Under the pieces are notes generated by a model. That model was not told the origin of the DNA. It saw only the letters and a program-made list of their open reading frames with translations, and did no database searches. Made by a program: the position numbers and the translations under genes. This document shows, piece by piece, positions 25,131-33,829 of a stretch of 64,000 nt of DNA (position 1 is the stretch's first letter; every line of letters begins with the position of its first letter). Source of the DNA: CAYMZZ01 sp046297935 (GTDB lineage: Bacteria > Bacteroidota > Bacteroidia > Chitinophagales > Chitinophagaceae). The stretch is from the NCBI GenBank assembly GCA_046297935.1, contig JBKBHA010000001.1, forward strand, positions 558,001 through 622,000, in the 5' to 3' direction.

Positions 25131-25884
25131 TTGGCTTTTTCTCCGTTTCGTGCACGGCTGCGCTCATTTCGCGGATCAGTCCGGGGTCTTTTTCGATTGC
25201 GTTTCCGACAACGATCAGGTCGGCGCCGGCTGCACAGTTGCGATAGGCTTTTTCCGGGTCGGTAATTCCGCCACCAATGATCAGGGGTGTTTGTATCTGG
25301 CGGGCAACAGCGGCAATCATGCTTTCTGTGATGGGGCGGCGGGCGCCACTTCCCGCATCCATATAAATGAGTTTCATGCCCAGCATTTCGCCTGCCATGG
25401 CCGTGCACATGGCAATTTCATTCTTGTCGGCTGGAACCGGCGCTGCATTGCTTATGTACGATACGGTGGTGGGGGCACCGCCATCGATCACAATATAACC
25501 AGTGCTCATAATCTCCAGTCCGCTCTGACGAACCACGGGCGCAGATACCACATGCTGACCGATCAACAACTCCGGATTACGTCCGGATATCAGTGAAAGG
25601 TAAAGCAGGGCGTCGGCGTGCCTGCTGATTTGCGAGGGACTTCCGGGGAAAAGAATGACTGGGATAGAACAACGCTCTTTTAGGTGTAATACACACTCGT
25701 CGAGATGGTTGGAGATAACCAGGCTGCCGCCCAGCAGAAAGTAATCGACACCGGCCGGCACTGCAATGCTCACCAACTCGTCCAGCGCCGCAGCATCTAC
25801 CTTGTCGGGGTCAATCAGTACCGCGAAGGACTTCTGTCCCCTCCGTTTTTTTTCTGTCAATGCTGAATAGATCGTCGATTTCAT
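25111..25884 (-). CDS. Geranylgeranylglyceryl/heptaprenylglyceryl phosphate synthase-like protein
   Basis: TIM-barrel prenyltransferase of the GGGPS/PcrB family, which joins a polyprenyl diphosphate to glycerol-1-phosphate. Such enzymes are known in archaea, some Bacillota and in Bacteroidota such as Chitinophaga. The 257 residues from the ATG at 25884 show FAVLIDPDKVD, DYFLLGGSLVISNHLDECV, ILFPGSPSQIS, LIYMDAGSGARRP, LIIGGGITDPEKA and ADLIVVGNAIEKD, the phosphate-binding segments of the family. The last four residues and stop (NVQM, TGA) are written in TGTGCAAATGTGA repeat sequence, so the C-terminus is repeat-derived. Confidence 0.92.
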   Translation of the reverse strand: MKSTIYSALTEKKRRGQKSFAVLIDPDKVDAAALDELVSIAVPAGVDYFLLGGSLVISNHLDECVLHLKERCSIPVILFPGSPSQISRHADALLYLSLISGRNPELLIGQHVVSAPVVRQSGLEIMSTGYIVIDGGAPTTVSYISNAAPVPADKNEIAMCTAMAGEMLGMKLIYMDAGSGARRPITESMIAAVARQIQTPLIIGGGITDPEKAYRNCAAGADLIVVGNAIEKDPGLIREMSAAVHETEKKPRTNVQM

Positions 25885-26022
25885 CCGGTGCCGGTTGCGT
25901 TGTTGCAAAAATGCAAAAAAGTTTTCGCTTTTGCTGGTTTAACTGGGCCTTTTTGCCTGATCGTCATTTGCCTGCAATCTGTTGAATCCCTGTAAAATAA
26001 AGGCGTTCGAATGGTGGCTGCA

Positions 26023-26763
26023 TTATAATCTTACGTAAGCGGCCGCCTGCCAGATGTTCACTTGCGTTGTTACGTCACCCCGGCCATTGATGGACTGCCA
26101 CATATAGCCGGTTTCCAAATCCAGCTTCGGGCTCAACCGATAGCCAGCCGCCAGATAAAGCCGATTTTGATCAAAAAGCTCACCATTTACATTGGCTTTA
26201 TTGCCAATATTCAGAAATATCTCATTCTGCAGCGCAAGAAATGCACCTCGGGAAAAACCAGTTGATTTCTGAAGGGGCAGCAAAGTTCGAACAAAATAGC
26301 GGAAGCGGTTGGCAAATACGTATCCGTCGTTCACGATATTGTTGTTTTCAACGGCTGTTTTGGAAATAAACCGCTGCTCCAGTCGAAAACGGTGGGCCAG
26401 CGTCAGCGAGCTTATTTTCTGATTGATCATTAATTGTTCCCAAATCCGGTGTTCGGGGGCATAGCCACTCACTAATCCCATTACCCGACGGTTGGAAATA
26501 TAGGCATAGCCACCGGTCACGATCATGTTTTTGCGCACCGCCACATTCAAACCTGCACGAAACAAAAATGTTTGCATGTGCGTGATATTATCTGTGCTTC
26601 GCCACTGAATATCGTTGTGTATACTTGTTTTTTTGCCGGTTTTAAAGGTATTGAAAGTTGCCAGCCAGCCTGCAAACTGCGACTGAGCGTGAAGGTCAAT
26701 GTTGTTGAAAACAATAGCCGCCAATGTTGTCAGTAAGGCCATCTTTAATTTCGTCCGTTTCAT
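26023..26763 (-). CDS. DUF2490 family outer-membrane barrel-like protein
   Basis: Probable outer-membrane beta-barrel of the DUF2490 family; the function is unknown. From the ATG at 26763 there are 246 residues: a signal peptide (about 1-27, ending LHAQ) and alternating amphipathic strands, ending in an aromatic/hydrophobic strand (NIWQAAAYVRL) suited to barrel assembly. HRIWEQLMI and LAHRFRLEQRF are typical of the family. The gap to the next minus-strand gene is 138 bp with no clear terminator. Confidence 0.75.
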   Translation of the reverse strand: MKRTKLKMALLTTLAAIVFNNIDLHAQSQFAGWLATFNTFKTGKKTSIHNDIQWRSTDNITHMQTFLFRAGLNVAVRKNMIVTGGYAYISNRRVMGLVSGYAPEHRIWEQLMINQKISSLTLAHRFRLEQRFISKTAVENNNIVNDGYVFANRFRYFVRTLLPLQKSTGFSRGAFLALQNEIFLNIGNKANVNGELFDQNRLYLAAGYRLSPKLDLETGYMWQSINGRGDVTTQVNIWQAAAYVRL

Positions 26764-27145
26764 CGCTTTCCGAATTAGATTAAGCCGCAAATGAACGAAA
26801 AATGCGTTAAAGTGAAGCGAAACATAGTTCCAGCTGATGAGATTCAGACATTAATTCGATTGAATTTGGTACCTTAAACATTCGAGATAGTCAAAATCTG
26901 AAATGTTAAATTTTTATTAAGAGATGCTTTTGACTCTACCAAAAAAAATTTCTCAAAAGACAGGTAATGGGCTGTGCAAAAATCCTGAAATCCAGTGCAG
27001 TAAAGCGATTCCGGGGCCTGATTGCTTCTTTTCCACAGTCTGTTAATATTACTGGGTTGGAAATTAGGACTCGAGAAAATACTTTCGTTAAAGCCAGCCG
27101 CCAGGATGGTTTTTTTCGGAACCAACCCGTTAAATTCTTTAAGTT
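26764..27145. other. Intergenic region upstream of the class II RNR gene
   Basis: 382 bp, AT-rich, between divergent genes. I find one likely promoter (27057-27087) and a weak inverted repeat (TTAAACATT / AATGTTAA, about 26875-26914). I searched by eye for a cobalamin riboswitch (B12 box) and for NrdR boxes and found neither. A 60-codon open frame at 26967-27149 overlaps the RNR start and looks spurious. Confidence 0.5.
27057..27087 (+). promoter_or_regulatory. Promoter for the class II RNR gene
   Basis: TTG (27057-27059), 20 bp, TACTTTCG (27080-27087): one mismatch to TTG-N17-23-TAnnTTTG. It leaves a leader of about 55 nt. Confidence 0.5.
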
Positions 27146-30100
27146 ATGAGTAAAAAGGAAACTTCCGCCAAAAGCGGATTGCAGTTTCGTCGTCGCTTTA
27201 CCAAAGACGACGTGAATGTGTTCGACCTGTTCGAATACGATTACCGTACTTCTGTCATCCGAAACCCTTCGGGAGAGGTGGTGTTTGAAATGAACAACGT
27301 GGAGGTTCCAAAGCAGTGGAGTCAGATTGCTACGGATATTCTTGCTCAAAAATATTTCCGCAAAGCGGGGGTTCCGCAGGCTGATGGCAGCCTGGGTCGG
27401 GAAACTTCGGCCAAACAGGTGGCTCATCGTCTGGCCAACTGCTGGAAGGTATGGGGTGAGCGCTATGGATACTTTGCCAGCAGCGCCGATGCGCAGGTAT
27501 TTTACGACGAATTAGTTTATTCTATTCTGAACCAGATGTGTGTGCCTAATTCGCCACAATGGTTCAATACCGGACTTCACGAAAGCTATGGCATCACGGG
27601 CAAGCCGCAAGGGCACTATTATGTGGATCCGACCGACGGTCAGGTGAAGAAGTCGGCCAATGCTTATGAGCGTCCACAGCCCCATGCGTGCTTTATTTTG
27701 AGCGTGGACGATGATCTGGTGAACGAAGGAGGCATTATGGACCTTTGGGTTCGGGAAGCCAGAATATTCAAATATGGTTCCGGAGTAGGTACTAACTACT
27801 CAAACCTGCGTGGTGAAGGCGAGAAGCTGAGTGGCGGCGGCACATCTTCCGGCCTCATGAGCTTTTTGAAAATTGGCGACCGCGCTGCAGGAGCCATCAA
27901 GAGCGGCGGCACAACCCGACGGGCAGCTAAAATGGTTTGTCTTGATTTGGACCATCCCGAGATTGTGGAATTCATCAACTGGAAAGTTGAAGAAGAGAAA
28001 AAAGTAGGTGCCCTTATTCAGGCTGGTTATGCTTCTGATTATGAGGGAGAAGCTTATCGTACGGTGAGTGGACAAAACTCCAATAACTCGGTTCGTATAC
28101 CAAACTCTTTCTTCGAAAAGTTGAAAAATGGGCAGGATTGGGAACTGACGGGTCGTATGGACGGCCGTGTGATGAAGAAAGTACCCTCCCGCGAACTCTG
28201 GAACCAGATAGCATATGCCGCCTGGCGTTGTGCTGATCCGGGTACCCAATACAATACTACCATCAACGAATGGCATACCTGTCCCGCTGGCGGACCGATC
28301 CGAGCATCGAACCCCTGTTCTGAATACATGTTCCTCGACAATACGGCATGTAATCTGGCATCGGCCAACCTGATGAAGTTTTACGATGCAGAAAAAAATC
28401 TGTTCGATGTAGAAGGGTACGAGTACAATTGCCGTCTTTGGACAGTTGTGCTGGAAATTTCCGTGTTGATGGCGCAGTTCCCTTCGAAAGAAGTTGCCCA
28501 GTTGAGCTATGAGTACCGGACGCTTGGGTTGGGTTATGCCAATCTCGGCACTCTGCTGATGGTTAGCGGCATTCCCTACGACAGTGAAGAGGCACGCGGT
28601 ATTGCCGGCGCCATCACTGCGATCATGACGGGAATAGCCTACAAAACTTCCGCCGAAATGGCTAAGGCACTCGGTGCGTTCCCCCGCTACGAGGAAAACA
28701 AGGAACATATGATGCGGGTGATGCGCAACCATCGCCTGGCAGCTTATGATGCTGACGAATATGAGAACCTGAGCCTGAAGCCTATGGGCCTCAAAGCAAG
28801 GTACTGCCCCGATATGTTGTTGAAAGCAGCATGCAAGGCCTGGGATGATGCTGTTGAACTCGGTGAAAAATATGGATACCGCAACGCGCAGGCTACTGTA
28901 ATTGCCCCCACCGGTACTATTGGTCTGGTGATGGATTGCGATACAACGGGTGTGGAGCCGGATTTTGCGTTGGTGAAGTTTAAGAAACTTTCCGGTGGCG
29001 GCTATTTCAAAATTATCAATCAGTCGGTGCCTGTTGCGCTTCGCAATCTGGGTTACACCGCTGAGCAAACCGACGCTATTATAAAGTATGCTGTTGGTAG
29101 TGCCAGCTTTGCCGGTGCACCATTCATCAACCATCAGACGCTGAGCGAAAAAGGCTTTATTGCCGAAGAAATCAAACGTCTGGATGCTGCCGTGTCCAGC
29201 GCATTCGATATAGCATTTGTATTTAATAAGTACACACTGGGCGAAGAATGTCTGCAACGCCTGGGATTTGTACCCGATCAATACAACAATTTTGAATGGA
29301 GCCTGCTGGAAGCGTTAGGGTTTACCGACGAGCAGATCGAAGCGGCAAACGACTTCGTTTGCGGAACGATGATGCTGGAGGGCGCGCCCTTCCTGAAAGC
29401 CGAACACCTGCCCGTTTTTGACTGTGCCAACAAATGCGGTAAAAAAGGACAGCGCTATATTCACGCGCATGGTCATATCCGCATGATGGGTGCCACTCAG
29501 CCATTTATTAGTGGCGCCATTTCGAAAACAATCAACCTGCCGCACGAAGCGTCGGTTGAAGAAATTGCAGATGCTTATCTGCTTAGCTGGGAGCTGGGCC
29601 TGAAAGCCTGCGCTCTCTATCGCGATGGTTCAAAACTTTCGCAGCCGCTTAGCAACAAATCGGATAAAAAGAAGAAAAAGGAAGATGGGGCGGCGGCCGC
29701 AGCCGGCCAGATAGAAGAAGCCGTTGTTGCCGGCAGCAATATTGTCGACCTCAGCCGACTCACCGTGGAAGAACTGCTGGAAGAAGTGCAGAAACGCGTG
29801 CAGGCTTCGCCCGATACCAAGCTCAAGCGTAAACTTGCCAGCATCGTTGAACGCCGATCACTTCCTGCCAAGCGCCGTGGATTTACACAGAAGGCGAAGA
29901 TCAACGGACAGGCTATTTTCCTCCGTACAGGCGAATACGGTGATGGTACACTGGGTGAGATTTTCATCGATATGGCCAAAGAGGGTGCCACCATGCGCAG
30001 CATGATGAACTGCTTTGCCATCTCCATATCAATCGGTCTGCAATATGGTGTGCCGCTGGAGGAATTTGTCGACAAATTCGCCTTCACCAAATTTGATCCT

Positions 30101-30523
30101 TCCGGATTTGTAGAACACCCCAACATCAAATCGACCACATCAATCGTAGATTTCATATTCCGTGTGCTGGGTTACGAATACCTCGGACGTACCGATCTGG
30201 TGCATGTACTCGACAAACCAGAAGTGATGAACACCGGTAACGATGATTGGGATGATATTCCTTCAAATCTGGAATATGCAAAAGAGCCTGAGCTGTCTAG
30301 TGTTCGGATCACTCCTTCCGCCGGCTCTGCCAGCACTCAACCCGTGAAAAATCAGCGCGTGAGCCAGCCGGTTAAAGCCGACACGAGCATGGATGCAGTG
30401 AACGCAGCCGCCAAGAATATGCAAAGTGATGCGCCTGCCTGTAATGTGTGCGGTCATATCATGATGCGAAGCGGTACCTGCTACAAGTGCCTGAATTGTG
30501 GTAATCAGGGCGGTTGCAGCTAA
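27146..30523 (+). CDS. nrdJ: Vitamin B12-dependent (class II) ribonucleotide reductase
   Basis: Reduces ribonucleotides to deoxyribonucleotides using adenosylcobalamin as radical source, with or without oxygen. The 1125 residues match the long bacterial NrdJ form. Motifs include SPQWFNTG, HACFILSVDDDL, KYGSGVGTNYSNLRGEGE, ASNPCSEYMFLDNTACNLASANL (active-site NxCxE) and APTGTIGLVMDCDTTGVEPDFALVKFKKLSGGG. A Lys/Ala-rich linker lies near 830-850. After it comes a TSCPD-type domain and a C-terminal zinc-ribbon-like CNVCGH...CYKCLNCG that probably holds the redox thiols. The ATG at 27146 is unambiguous. A strong terminator follows. Confidence 0.95.
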   Translation: MSKKETSAKSGLQFRRRFTKDDVNVFDLFEYDYRTSVIRNPSGEVVFEMNNVEVPKQWSQIATDILAQKYFRKAGVPQADGSLGRETSAKQVAHRLANCWKVWGERYGYFASSADAQVFYDELVYSILNQMCVPNSPQWFNTGLHESYGITGKPQGHYYVDPTDGQVKKSANAYERPQPHACFILSVDDDLVNEGGIMDLWVREARIFKYGSGVGTNYSNLRGEGEKLSGGGTSSGLMSFLKIGDRAAGAIKSGGTTRRAAKMVCLDLDHPEIVEFINWKVEEEKKVGALIQAGYASDYEGEAYRTVSGQNSNNSVRIPNSFFEKLKNGQDWELTGRMDGRVMKKVPSRELWNQIAYAAWRCADPGTQYNTTINEWHTCPAGGPIRASNPCSEYMFLDNTACNLASANLMKFYDAEKNLFDVEGYEYNCRLWTVVLEISVLMAQFPSKEVAQLSYEYRTLGLGYANLGTLLMVSGIPYDSEEARGIAGAITAIMTGIAYKTSAEMAKALGAFPRYEENKEHMMRVMRNHRLAAYDADEYENLSLKPMGLKARYCPDMLLKAACKAWDDAVELGEKYGYRNAQATVIAPTGTIGLVMDCDTTGVEPDFALVKFKKLSGGGYFKIINQSVPVALRNLGYTAEQTDAIIKYAVGSASFAGAPFINHQTLSEKGFIAEEIKRLDAAVSSAFDIAFVFNKYTLGEECLQRLGFVPDQYNNFEWSLLEALGFTDEQIEAANDFVCGTMMLEGAPFLKAEHLPVFDCANKCGKKGQRYIHAHGHIRMMGATQPFISGAISKTINLPHEASVEEIADAYLLSWELGLKACALYRDGSKLSQPLSNKSDKKKKKEDGAAAAAGQIEEAVVAGSNIVDLSRLTVEELLEEVQKRVQASPDTKLKRKLASIVERRSLPAKRRGFTQKAKINGQAIFLRTGEYGDGTLGEIFIDMAKEGATMRSMMNCFAISISIGLQYGVPLEEFVDKFAFTKFDPSGFVEHPNIKSTTSIVDFIFRVLGYEYLGRTDLVHVLDKPEVMNTGNDDWDDIPSNLEYAKEPELSSVRITPSAGSASTQPVKNQRVSQPVKADTSMDAVNAAAKNMQSDAPACNVCGHIMMRSGTCYKCLNCGNQGGCS

Positions 30524-30546
30524 GCGACACAATAAAAGACTGTGAT

Positions 30547-30573
30547 GGGAGTCCTTCGGGGCTCCCTTTTTTT
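30547..30573 (+). terminator. Intrinsic terminator after nrdJ
   Basis: GGGAGTCC-TTCG-GGGCTCCC hairpin followed by seven T, 24 bp past the stop. This is the clearest plus-strand terminator in the window. Confidence 0.88.
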
Positions 30574-30657
30574 ATACCTGAATTTGGGGATCGCCCTGTG
30601 AGAATAGGGGATAGTTTGTTTGTAGTGAAGGCCGGAGATTTGTTGGAAACTTTAACC

Positions 30658-31626
30658 ATGAAAATTATTGTAGCGGCTCTACATTTTTTGGTGCTGCTGA
30701 TGTCGCAGGCAGCAAATTCACAGACCATTCAGCATACCGGTTCGTCCATTCGCTGGAAAGATCGCCTGAGTCCCCAGTGGATGGAATCCCTTTCGGAAGC
30801 ATTCGGATCGGCACCGGCCACGATCACCGTAAAAAGATTGCGTCTGCGAACCGGTGTCACTCTTGAATTTGCAGAACAGGGTGCACCGAGTGCCGTTCCC
30901 ATTTTACTGGTACATGGATTTCCCGATTCCTGGCGATCATACGAGCAGGTGATGACATACCTGCCCAACAATCAACATGTAATTGCCGTATCACTAAGAG
31001 GGCATGGTGATTCAGAAAGTGCTGATAGCGGGTATACAGCCAGGCAACTGGCTGCCGATCTGGCAATGCTGGTACAGCAGTTGGAACTGCCGCCGGCGCT
31101 TGTTGTTGGCCACAGCATGGGTAGTGTGGTTGCCCAGCAATTCGTGATCGATTATCCACAACATGTTAAAGGACTGCTGCTGGAGGGCGGATTTCCAAGA
31201 CTCAAACACCGCACAATGTTTGGCGAACTGTTAGAGATGAGTTTACAAATGCGTGATCCGGTAGACTCCGTTTTCATCCGTGAATTTCAGCAAAGCACGG
31301 TTGTTATGCCTGTAACTCCAGCATTTTTCGAAATATTAATTAGCGAAAGCCGGAAAATTGAATCGAAAGTTTGGCGTGGCGTAATGAAGGGCGTGTTGTC
31401 ATCCGATTGCCGGGCTGACATGCAAAGCTTTCGAAAGCCCTTGTTGTTAATTTGGGGCGATCGTGATGAAATCGCGCTCCGCAGCGACCAGGATTTTTTT
31501 CTACAGCATGTTCCAGCCAGCAGAATCCTCGTATACAGCGGCAGCGGTCATAGTGCACATTGGGAGCAGCCCCGTCGATTTGCACAGGATCTGGTCGACT
31601 TCAGCGCATCCCTTCAATTGAAGTAG
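30658..31626 (+). CDS. Alpha/beta hydrolase, exported
   Basis: Serine hydrolase of the epoxide-hydrolase/haloperoxidase-like alpha/beta fold; the substrate is unknown. From the ATG at 30658 there are 322 residues: a signal peptide (1-22, ending AANSQ), then the fold with ILLVHGFPDSWRSYE, SLRGHGDSE, VVGHSMGSVVAQ (nucleophile Ser), LLLIWGDRDEI (Asp) and GSGHSAHWEQP (His). The triad is complete. The longer frame back to 30514 crosses the nrdJ terminator and is rejected. It is convergent with the esterase gene 30 bp downstream. Confidence 0.87.
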   Translation: MKIIVAALHFLVLLMSQAANSQTIQHTGSSIRWKDRLSPQWMESLSEAFGSAPATITVKRLRLRTGVTLEFAEQGAPSAVPILLVHGFPDSWRSYEQVMTYLPNNQHVIAVSLRGHGDSESADSGYTARQLAADLAMLVQQLELPPALVVGHSMGSVVAQQFVIDYPQHVKGLLLEGGFPRLKHRTMFGELLEMSLQMRDPVDSVFIREFQQSTVVMPVTPAFFEILISESRKIESKVWRGVMKGVLSSDCRADMQSFRKPLLLIWGDRDEIALRSDQDFFLQHVPASRILVYSGSGHSAHWEQPRRFAQDLVDFSASLQLK

Positions 31627-31656
31627 CAAGTGCGAAGGCGTTACTAATAGATGAAA

Positions 31657-32727
31657 TCACCAGTTCATCCACTTGCGCATATGTGCGGTAAGTTCTTCAG
31701 CTATCTCGCGATGTTCCTCAAGCGAAGGGTGGTAGGTGCAGCCACTATTGTAGCTTTTGTTAAAAATCAAAACCGATATTTTCCGTATGCCGGCGCGCAC
31801 AGCAGCGTGTTGGATAGCCGACAGTTGGATTTTTTGAGTTGCCTTAAGGCTGGAGTCTGCCATGGGACTACTCAACAACAGAAATGCTGCGTTTGGGTAA
31901 TATCCTTTGAGCGTCTCAATAAAATGTAAATAGGCTCTGCAGAATGCTGCAGAGTCCTGAATGCCGTCGTTTTGCCCGAGACAGATACTTATCAGATCTG
32001 GTTGATATCGTATAAAGCTCCAGCTGAACTGATTGTCGCCAAAATTCATTTTGTCGAAAATCTCGGGCATTACGTACGGCTTGTTGCAGCAACTATGTAT
32101 GAGTCCAATTCCTGATTCTGAACTCAGGTGCCAGCTGGCTTTCAGGTTTCTGGCGGTAATTGGTCCATAGGCATTCCATGCGTTGTGTTGATCGAACCAC
32201 TCCGCTTCTCCGCATTTTTTTGCCGACTGATCCGCACCCATACCACAGGTAATTGAATTACCGATGAATTCGATCCTGCGAGCCGGTAAAGGCCCCGGAG
32301 GCACTAGTTCGTTGCAGATCCAGGAGCGGAATCGGATATAACCGATCAGCGACTCGGTGTCTTTAACAACAATTATTTCATGTTCCCCGTATTCCAGATC
32401 ATCGGCCAGTATGATCCGATTCCGGGTGCCCTGCGTTTGAATGCGTTTGAATTCTTTTCCATCTACTATCACGTGCAGGTAGTTATTCCATTTTCCCCAC
32501 TTGTTCTCATCTTCTATTTCTGCCACACAATAAGTGCCTTTGAAGCGCAACACAGCATATGCACCTGAAGCCCATACCTGTTCGCCGTCGTTTATTGACT
32601 TGAAACGGCCTGTATACCGGATGTAGGGATGCAGGGCGGGATATCGGGTGCTGTCGGCTGCCAGCACATCAATGCTGCCCAACAATAGGATAAAGCTGAA
32701 TAAGCTTATTTTAGAAATCCGAATCAT
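31657..32727 (-). CDS. CE2-type SGNH acetyl-esterase
   Basis: Probably removes acetyl groups from polysaccharide, by family resemblance to carbohydrate esterase family 2 (N-terminal jelly-roll plus SGNH domain). The 356 residues start with a signal peptide (1-23, ending VLAA). The jelly-roll spans about 35-145. The SGNH domain follows with RIEFIGNSITCGMGA (nucleophile Ser), the Asn block ICLGQNDG and a late TYHPSLEEHREIAEEL holding the catalytic His. It lies 6 bp after the AraC gene, so the two form an operon, divergent from susC. That fits removal of acetyl groups from acetylated mannan. Confidence 0.85.
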   Translation of the reverse strand: MIRISKISLFSFILLLGSIDVLAADSTRYPALHPYIRYTGRFKSINDGEQVWASGAYAVLRFKGTYCVAEIEDENKWGKWNNYLHVIVDGKEFKRIQTQGTRNRIILADDLEYGEHEIIVVKDTESLIGYIRFRSWICNELVPPGPLPARRIEFIGNSITCGMGADQSAKKCGEAEWFDQHNAWNAYGPITARNLKASWHLSSESGIGLIHSCCNKPYVMPEIFDKMNFGDNQFSWSFIRYQPDLISICLGQNDGIQDSAAFCRAYLHFIETLKGYYPNAAFLLLSSPMADSSLKATQKIQLSAIQHAAVRAGIRKISVLIFNKSYNSGCTYHPSLEEHREIAEELTAHMRKWMNW

Positions 32728-32733
32728 TAAATA

Positions 32734-33609
32734 TTAAATGAACACCCGACTGCCATAGCTGTAGTTTTCGCGAAATGCTTTGGGCGTACAGCCTTTCTTT
32801 TTCTTGAACAGCCGATTGAAATTGGAAATATTGTTAAATCCACAATTATAAGCTACTTCAGCAACAGACTGCGATGTGTCGATGAGCAGCCTTGAGGCGT
32901 GTCCCAGCCGCATTTCAAGCAGGCTATCCATAAAGGTTATTCCGGTTCGTGTTTTGAAAAACCGGCTGAAAGCAACTTCAGTCATATTACTTAACCGCGC
33001 TACTTCATTTAAGGTGATCGCTTTGTGAAAATTCTGATTCATGTATTCTATGGCCCGTTCTACTCTGCGGCTGTTATAGGAAAGTTCCACATTGCTAAAC
33101 GTTGCGTCTGAAAGCGTATGCAGGTTCCTGGAAATGGAAAGGTCGTGTAAAATAGATAGAAGTTCCAGTACCGAATCAAAGCCCTGTTTTTGGGTGAGCA
33201 TCGATAATCGAGGCATGATCTGTTCGATTGTAGGTCGTGCAAACAGAATTCCTTTAGCCGATCGTTCCAGCATATTCCTGATAAAGCTCATCTGGTTGCG
33301 GCGTAGAAATTTTTCATCAAACAAATCTTTATGAAATTGGATGGTGATTTCTTTGATCGCTTTGCTTTTGCAATGATGTGTTTGCCAGACGTGAGGAAGA
33401 TTGGAACCCACCATCACCAGTTCCAGGTCATCGATCTCTCCTATATGATCACCAATTATCCGTCGGGCTCCCTTTGCGTTCCTGATAAAATTAAGTTCCA
33501 GTTCTTCGTGACTATGTAGAGGGAAATCAAATTCGGTCTTGGTTCGGGAGAATATTGTGAAGCAATCGCCCTGTGTCAGTGGAGTTATTTCCCGAACAAT
33601 GTTTTGCAT
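32734..33609 (-). CDS. AraC-family transcriptional regulator of the mannan locus
   Basis: DNA-binding regulator with an N-terminal cupin-like sensing domain (about 1-165, with HSHEELELNFI) and a C-terminal double helix-turn-helix (about 185-285: ITLNEVARLSNMTEVAFSRFFKTRTGITF and VAEVAYNCGFNNISNFNRLFKKKKGCTP). The 291 residues are standard. It faces susC across a 220-bp gap with repeated sequence blocks, so it is the likely switch of this locus. The inducer is presumably a mannan-derived sugar, which is inference. Many such loci use a hybrid two-component system or SusR instead. Confidence 0.92.
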   Translation of the reverse strand: MQNIVREITPLTQGDCFTIFSRTKTEFDFPLHSHEELELNFIRNAKGARRIIGDHIGEIDDLELVMVGSNLPHVWQTHHCKSKAIKEITIQFHKDLFDEKFLRRNQMSFIRNMLERSAKGILFARPTIEQIMPRLSMLTQKQGFDSVLELLSILHDLSISRNLHTLSDATFSNVELSYNSRRVERAIEYMNQNFHKAITLNEVARLSNMTEVAFSRFFKTRTGITFMDSLLEMRLGHASRLLIDTSQSVAEVAYNCGFNNISNFNRLFKKKKGCTPKAFRENYSYGSRVFI

Positions 33610-33829
33610 ACCGGCAACCGTTTGGTATAAAATTAAGAAAATCGGATAAAATAGTATTGTATCAGATTTAATGCAATCGGTCTCAGAAAAATCATGTAAT
33701 TATCTGAAAAACATTTTGTTATATTTTTTTTACCAGATTTTAGTGAAATAAAGCATCAAAAAGGGATAAAAAAATACTAGTTTCTGTTTATGTCATGCGA
33801 TTAACTTTAGCTGAAACAACACTTGCTAT
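33610..33829. promoter_or_regulatory. Divergent control region of the mannan locus
   Basis: Very AT-rich. Two imperfect direct repeats occur as pairs: GGATAAAATAGTAT (33644) with GGATAAAAAAATAC (33764), and ATCAGATTTAATG (33661) with ACCAGATTTTAGTG (33732). These are candidate AraC half-sites. TAACTTTA (33802-33809), with TTTC 17 bp upstream, is a plausible susC promoter, giving a leader of about 16-20 nt. Confidence 0.45.

Noticed and set aside
26764..27145. Cobalamin riboswitch
   Set aside because: I looked for the B12 box and its paired stems and found none; a computational search would settle it.
26967..27149. 60-codon leader peptide before nrdJ
   Set aside because: Overlap with the nrdJ start is by one frame shift, there is no recognisable function, and part of it lies upstream of the likely promoter.
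27800..29281. 493-codon open frame antisense to nrdJ
   Set aside because: It is a shadow of a long, well conserved gene, with unlikely composition (many Cys, His, Phe) and no start signal.
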